From Pseudogracilibacillus sp037071985 (GTDB lineage Bacteria; Bacillota; Bacilli; Bacillales; Amphibacillaceae): DNA of 64,000 nt. The notes under the pieces are model-generated. The model searched no databases. It saw nothing but the letters and a program-made list of their open reading frames with translations, and had not been told where the DNA came from. Below, piece after piece: positions 62,282 to 64,000 of this stretch (position 1 is its first letter; every line of letters begins with the position of its first letter). The stretch is taken from the NCBI RefSeq assembly GCF_037071985.1, contig NZ_JAXHDF010000014.1, forward strand, positions 1 to 64,000. The letters run 5' to 3'. Made by a program: the position numbers and the translations under genes.

Positions 62282-62295
62282 TGTTAACGATTACA
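62282..62295 (+). promoter_or_regulatory. Possible cre (CcpA) site
   Basis: TGTTAACGATTACA matches TGWAANCGNTNNCA at 13 of 14 positions and begins three bases after the -10 box, the same offset as at 32305. Confidence 0.6.
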
Positions 62296-62296
62296 A

Positions 62297-62310
62297 TTAG
62301 ATCGATCTAA
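62297..62310. promoter_or_regulatory. Operator O1, perfect 14-bp palindrome
   Basis: TTAGATCGATCTAA, identical to 32321-32334 and similarly placed 18 bases after the -10 box (19 bases there). Confidence 0.75.
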
Positions 62311-62394
62311 CGAAAACTCACTATCTATTATACTACTCCTTTTTCTTGGAAAATCAATAGGGTATGAGGGCTTAGGGAAAATTTTAAGTTAAAA

Positions 62395-62408
62395 TTAGAT
62401 CGATACAA
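62395..62408. promoter_or_regulatory. Operator O2, imperfect copy
   Basis: TTAGATCGATACAA, preceded by TAAAA, as in the O2 site at 32385. Confidence 0.7.
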
Positions 62409-62427
62409 TTTTATAGAGGGTGATCAG

Positions 62428-63858
62428 ATGGTACTTACAGTTTCGAACTCTTATGTAGAGGGGAAATGGTTAGATACGGATCGTGAACAGGTTGATATCA
62501 TTAATCCGTACTCTAACGAAAAAATTGGTGTGCAATATTTGGCGACAAAAGATGATGTGGAGCGTGCACTTGAGGCTTCCTATCGGAGTAAAAAAGAAAT
62601 TAAACAAATTCCATCGCTCAAACGAGCAAATATTTTAAAGAATGCAGCAGCTCTTTTAACAGAAAGAAAAGAAGAGTTTGCAAAACTATTATCTAGTGAA
62701 CTAGGAAAACCTTTAAAAAATACATTAGATGAGATAGATCGATCTATCGAAACGCTCGAACTATCCGGCGAAGAAGCAAAACGTTTACATGGTGAGACAA
62801 TGCCAGGGGATGTATCCTCTCGTGGGATGAATACAATGGCTGCAACAATCCGTGTTCCAGTTGGTGTGGTAGCAGCAATTACACCATTTAACGCACCACT
62901 TAATTTAGTTTGTCATAAAATTGGCCCAGCTTTTGCAGGCGGAAATGTAACCATTTTAAAACCGGCACCTCAGACGACATTAATTGCGACCGCTTTACTG
63001 AATCTATTATTTGAAGCAGGATTTCCGAAAAATTCGATTAATATGGTATTAGGCGGAGTTGAGGTCGGACAGCAAATTGTCAGTGATGATCGTGTAAACG
63101 TGATTTCATTCACTGGTGGAATTGTAGCAAGCACGAATATTTCTCAGATTGCCGGAATTAAAAAGCAACTGTATGAATTAGGTGGAAACGCTGCAACAAT
63201 CGTTCATGAAGATGCTGATTTAAATCGTGCAGCAACGCAATGTGCACGGACAGGATACTCCAACTCTGGTCAAAGCTGTATTTCTGTTCAACGAATTTAT
63301 GTGCATGATTCAGTAGTGGATGAATTCACGGAAAAGCTTGTAGAAGAAGTGGCAAAACTTAAAGTCGGTGATCCACTTGATCCAGCAACAGATGTTGGAA
63401 CGTTAGTTGACGAAAATGCAGCGAATAGAATTATGAACTGGATCGATGAAGCTGTAAAATCCGGTGCAGAAGTTTTACACGGTGGAGAGAAAAATGGTGC
63501 GTCTGTTGTTCCGACAGTGCTTAAAAATCCTCCTAAAGAGGCAAAAGTTGTTTGTGAAGAAGTGTTTGGGCCGATCGTTAGCGTCATTCCATATTCTGAA
63601 CTTGAGGAAGCAGTTGCTGAAGCGGATAATTCTCCGTTCGGTTTGCAAGTTGGAATTTTTACAAATAAAATTGACCTAGCATACAAAGTGGCAAGTGAAA
63701 TGGAAGTTGGCGGTGTTGTGATAAACGGTACATCGAATTTCCGACTCGATCACTGGCCGTATGGTGGCGTGAAGAATAGTGGGATCGGTAGAGAAGGTCC
63801 ACGTTTTGCCGTTCAGGAGTTGACAGAATCTAAAATGATTGTACTTCGTATGGATTAA
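62428..63858 (+). CDS. Aldehyde dehydrogenase
   Basis: A 476-residue ALDH. FNAPLNLVCHKIGPAFAGGN (about 153-172) covers the Asn site, ELGGNAATIVHEDADLNRAA (about 251-270) holds the Glu and NSGQSCISVQRIYV (Cys about 285) the nucleophile. It is most like the lactaldehyde/succinate-semialdehyde branch. GAGGGTG precedes the ATG. It is followed 12 bases later by a zinc alcohol dehydrogenase, so the two may oxidise an alcohol and then an aldehyde. Controlled by the promoter and operators at 62251-62408. Confidence 0.9.
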   Translation: MVLTVSNSYVEGKWLDTDREQVDIINPYSNEKIGVQYLATKDDVERALEASYRSKKEIKQIPSLKRANILKNAAALLTERKEEFAKLLSSELGKPLKNTLDEIDRSIETLELSGEEAKRLHGETMPGDVSSRGMNTMAATIRVPVGVVAAITPFNAPLNLVCHKIGPAFAGGNVTILKPAPQTTLIATALLNLLFEAGFPKNSINMVLGGVEVGQQIVSDDRVNVISFTGGIVASTNISQIAGIKKQLYELGGNAATIVHEDADLNRAATQCARTGYSNSGQSCISVQRIYVHDSVVDEFTEKLVEEVAKLKVGDPLDPATDVGTLVDENAANRIMNWIDEAVKSGAEVLHGGEKNGASVVPTVLKNPPKEAKVVCEEVFGPIVSVIPYSELEEAVAEADNSPFGLQVGIFTNKIDLAYKVASEMEVGGVVINGTSNFRLDHWPYGGVKNSGIGREGPRFAVQELTESKMIVLRMD

Positions 63859-63870
63859 GTTGGTGTAAAG

Positions 63871-64000
63871 ATGAAAGCTCTATATATAGAAAAACCCGGA
63901 GAAATTACGTGGAAAACGGTATCCTCCGTGGGAAAAGTAAACAGCGATGAAGTGAAATTAAAAGTAATTTATGGGGGCATTTGCGGTTCAGATGTTTCTG
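63871..64000 (+). CDS. Zinc-dependent alcohol dehydrogenase, N-terminal part (cut by window end)
   Basis: The first 43 codons are in the window. MKALYIEKPGEITWKTV then VIYGGICGSDVS is the start of a medium-chain zinc dehydrogenase, with the catalytic Cys in GICGSD. GGTG lies upstream of the ATG. Same operon as the aldehyde dehydrogenase. The rest of the gene lies outside. Confidence 0.85.
   Translation, partial: MKALYIEKPGEITWKTVSSVGKVNSDEVKLKVIYGGICGSDVS

Overview
The window is a low-GC Gram-positive chromosome segment from the Bacillaceae (Firmicutes). This rests on AGGAGG-type ribosome binding sites, TagG/TagH/TarI/TarJ/TagO/TagA wall teichoic acid genes, CcpA-type cre sites, a Bce-type antimicrobial peptide module and small Bacillus-only families (DUF1659, DUF2922, YvrJ, YusW). 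No rRNA, tRNA, CRISPR array, prophage or transposase gene was seen.

Region 1 (1-24.2 kb) is a cell-envelope island. It begins with a secreted SH3b/glucosaminidase autolysin (minus). Next come the teichoic acid exporter tagGH, CDP-ribitol synthesis (tarI, tarJ), two CDP-polyol phosphotransferases and two paralogous polysaccharide pyruvyl transferases facing each other. A surface glycan block follows: glycosyltransferases, a flippase, a CsaB-like pyruvyl transferase and a polymerase/ligase. It closes with the shared lipid-linked start enzymes TagO and TagA and an LCP ligase that joins polymers to peptidoglycan. A tandem array of 11 units of 41 bp follows tagA.

Region 2 (24.7-45.6 kb) is accessory and housekeeping DNA. 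It holds a protein of unknown function with a His/Cys motif, a decayed polysaccharide deacetylase, a YusW-like lipoprotein, the DUF1659-DUF2922-YvrJ trio, two GNAT acetyltransferases and several small membrane proteins. It also has a HAD nucleotidase, a TIM-barrel/aroD operon that looks like part of quinate or shikimate catabolism, msrA, a MerR regulator, an SDR, a complete BceRSAB-type module and a nitronate monooxygenase-like enzyme.

Region 3 (45.7-59.5 kb) is an aerobic phenylacetate (paa) degradation cluster. It has the epoxidase subunits paaA-B-C-D, the beta-oxidation enzymes paaF, paaG, paaH and paaJ, a third crotonase, a stand-alone aldehyde dehydrogenase, the regulator paaX, a paaI thioesterase and a PaaY-like hexapeptide protein. 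No paaE, two-domain paaZ or paaK is present. A ferredoxin and a thioredoxin-reductase-like ferredoxin reductase at the cluster edge could replace PaaE. A second array of about 20.5-bp units lies inside this cluster.

Region 4 (59.6-64 kb) has a LacI-family regulator, a multi-span permease, an aldehyde dehydrogenase and the start of a zinc alcohol dehydrogenase. The promoter here has the same layout (sigma-A promoter, cre-like site, perfect 14-bp palindrome, second half-degenerate copy) as the promoter of the TIM-barrel/aroD operon 30 kb away, so the two probably form one regulon.
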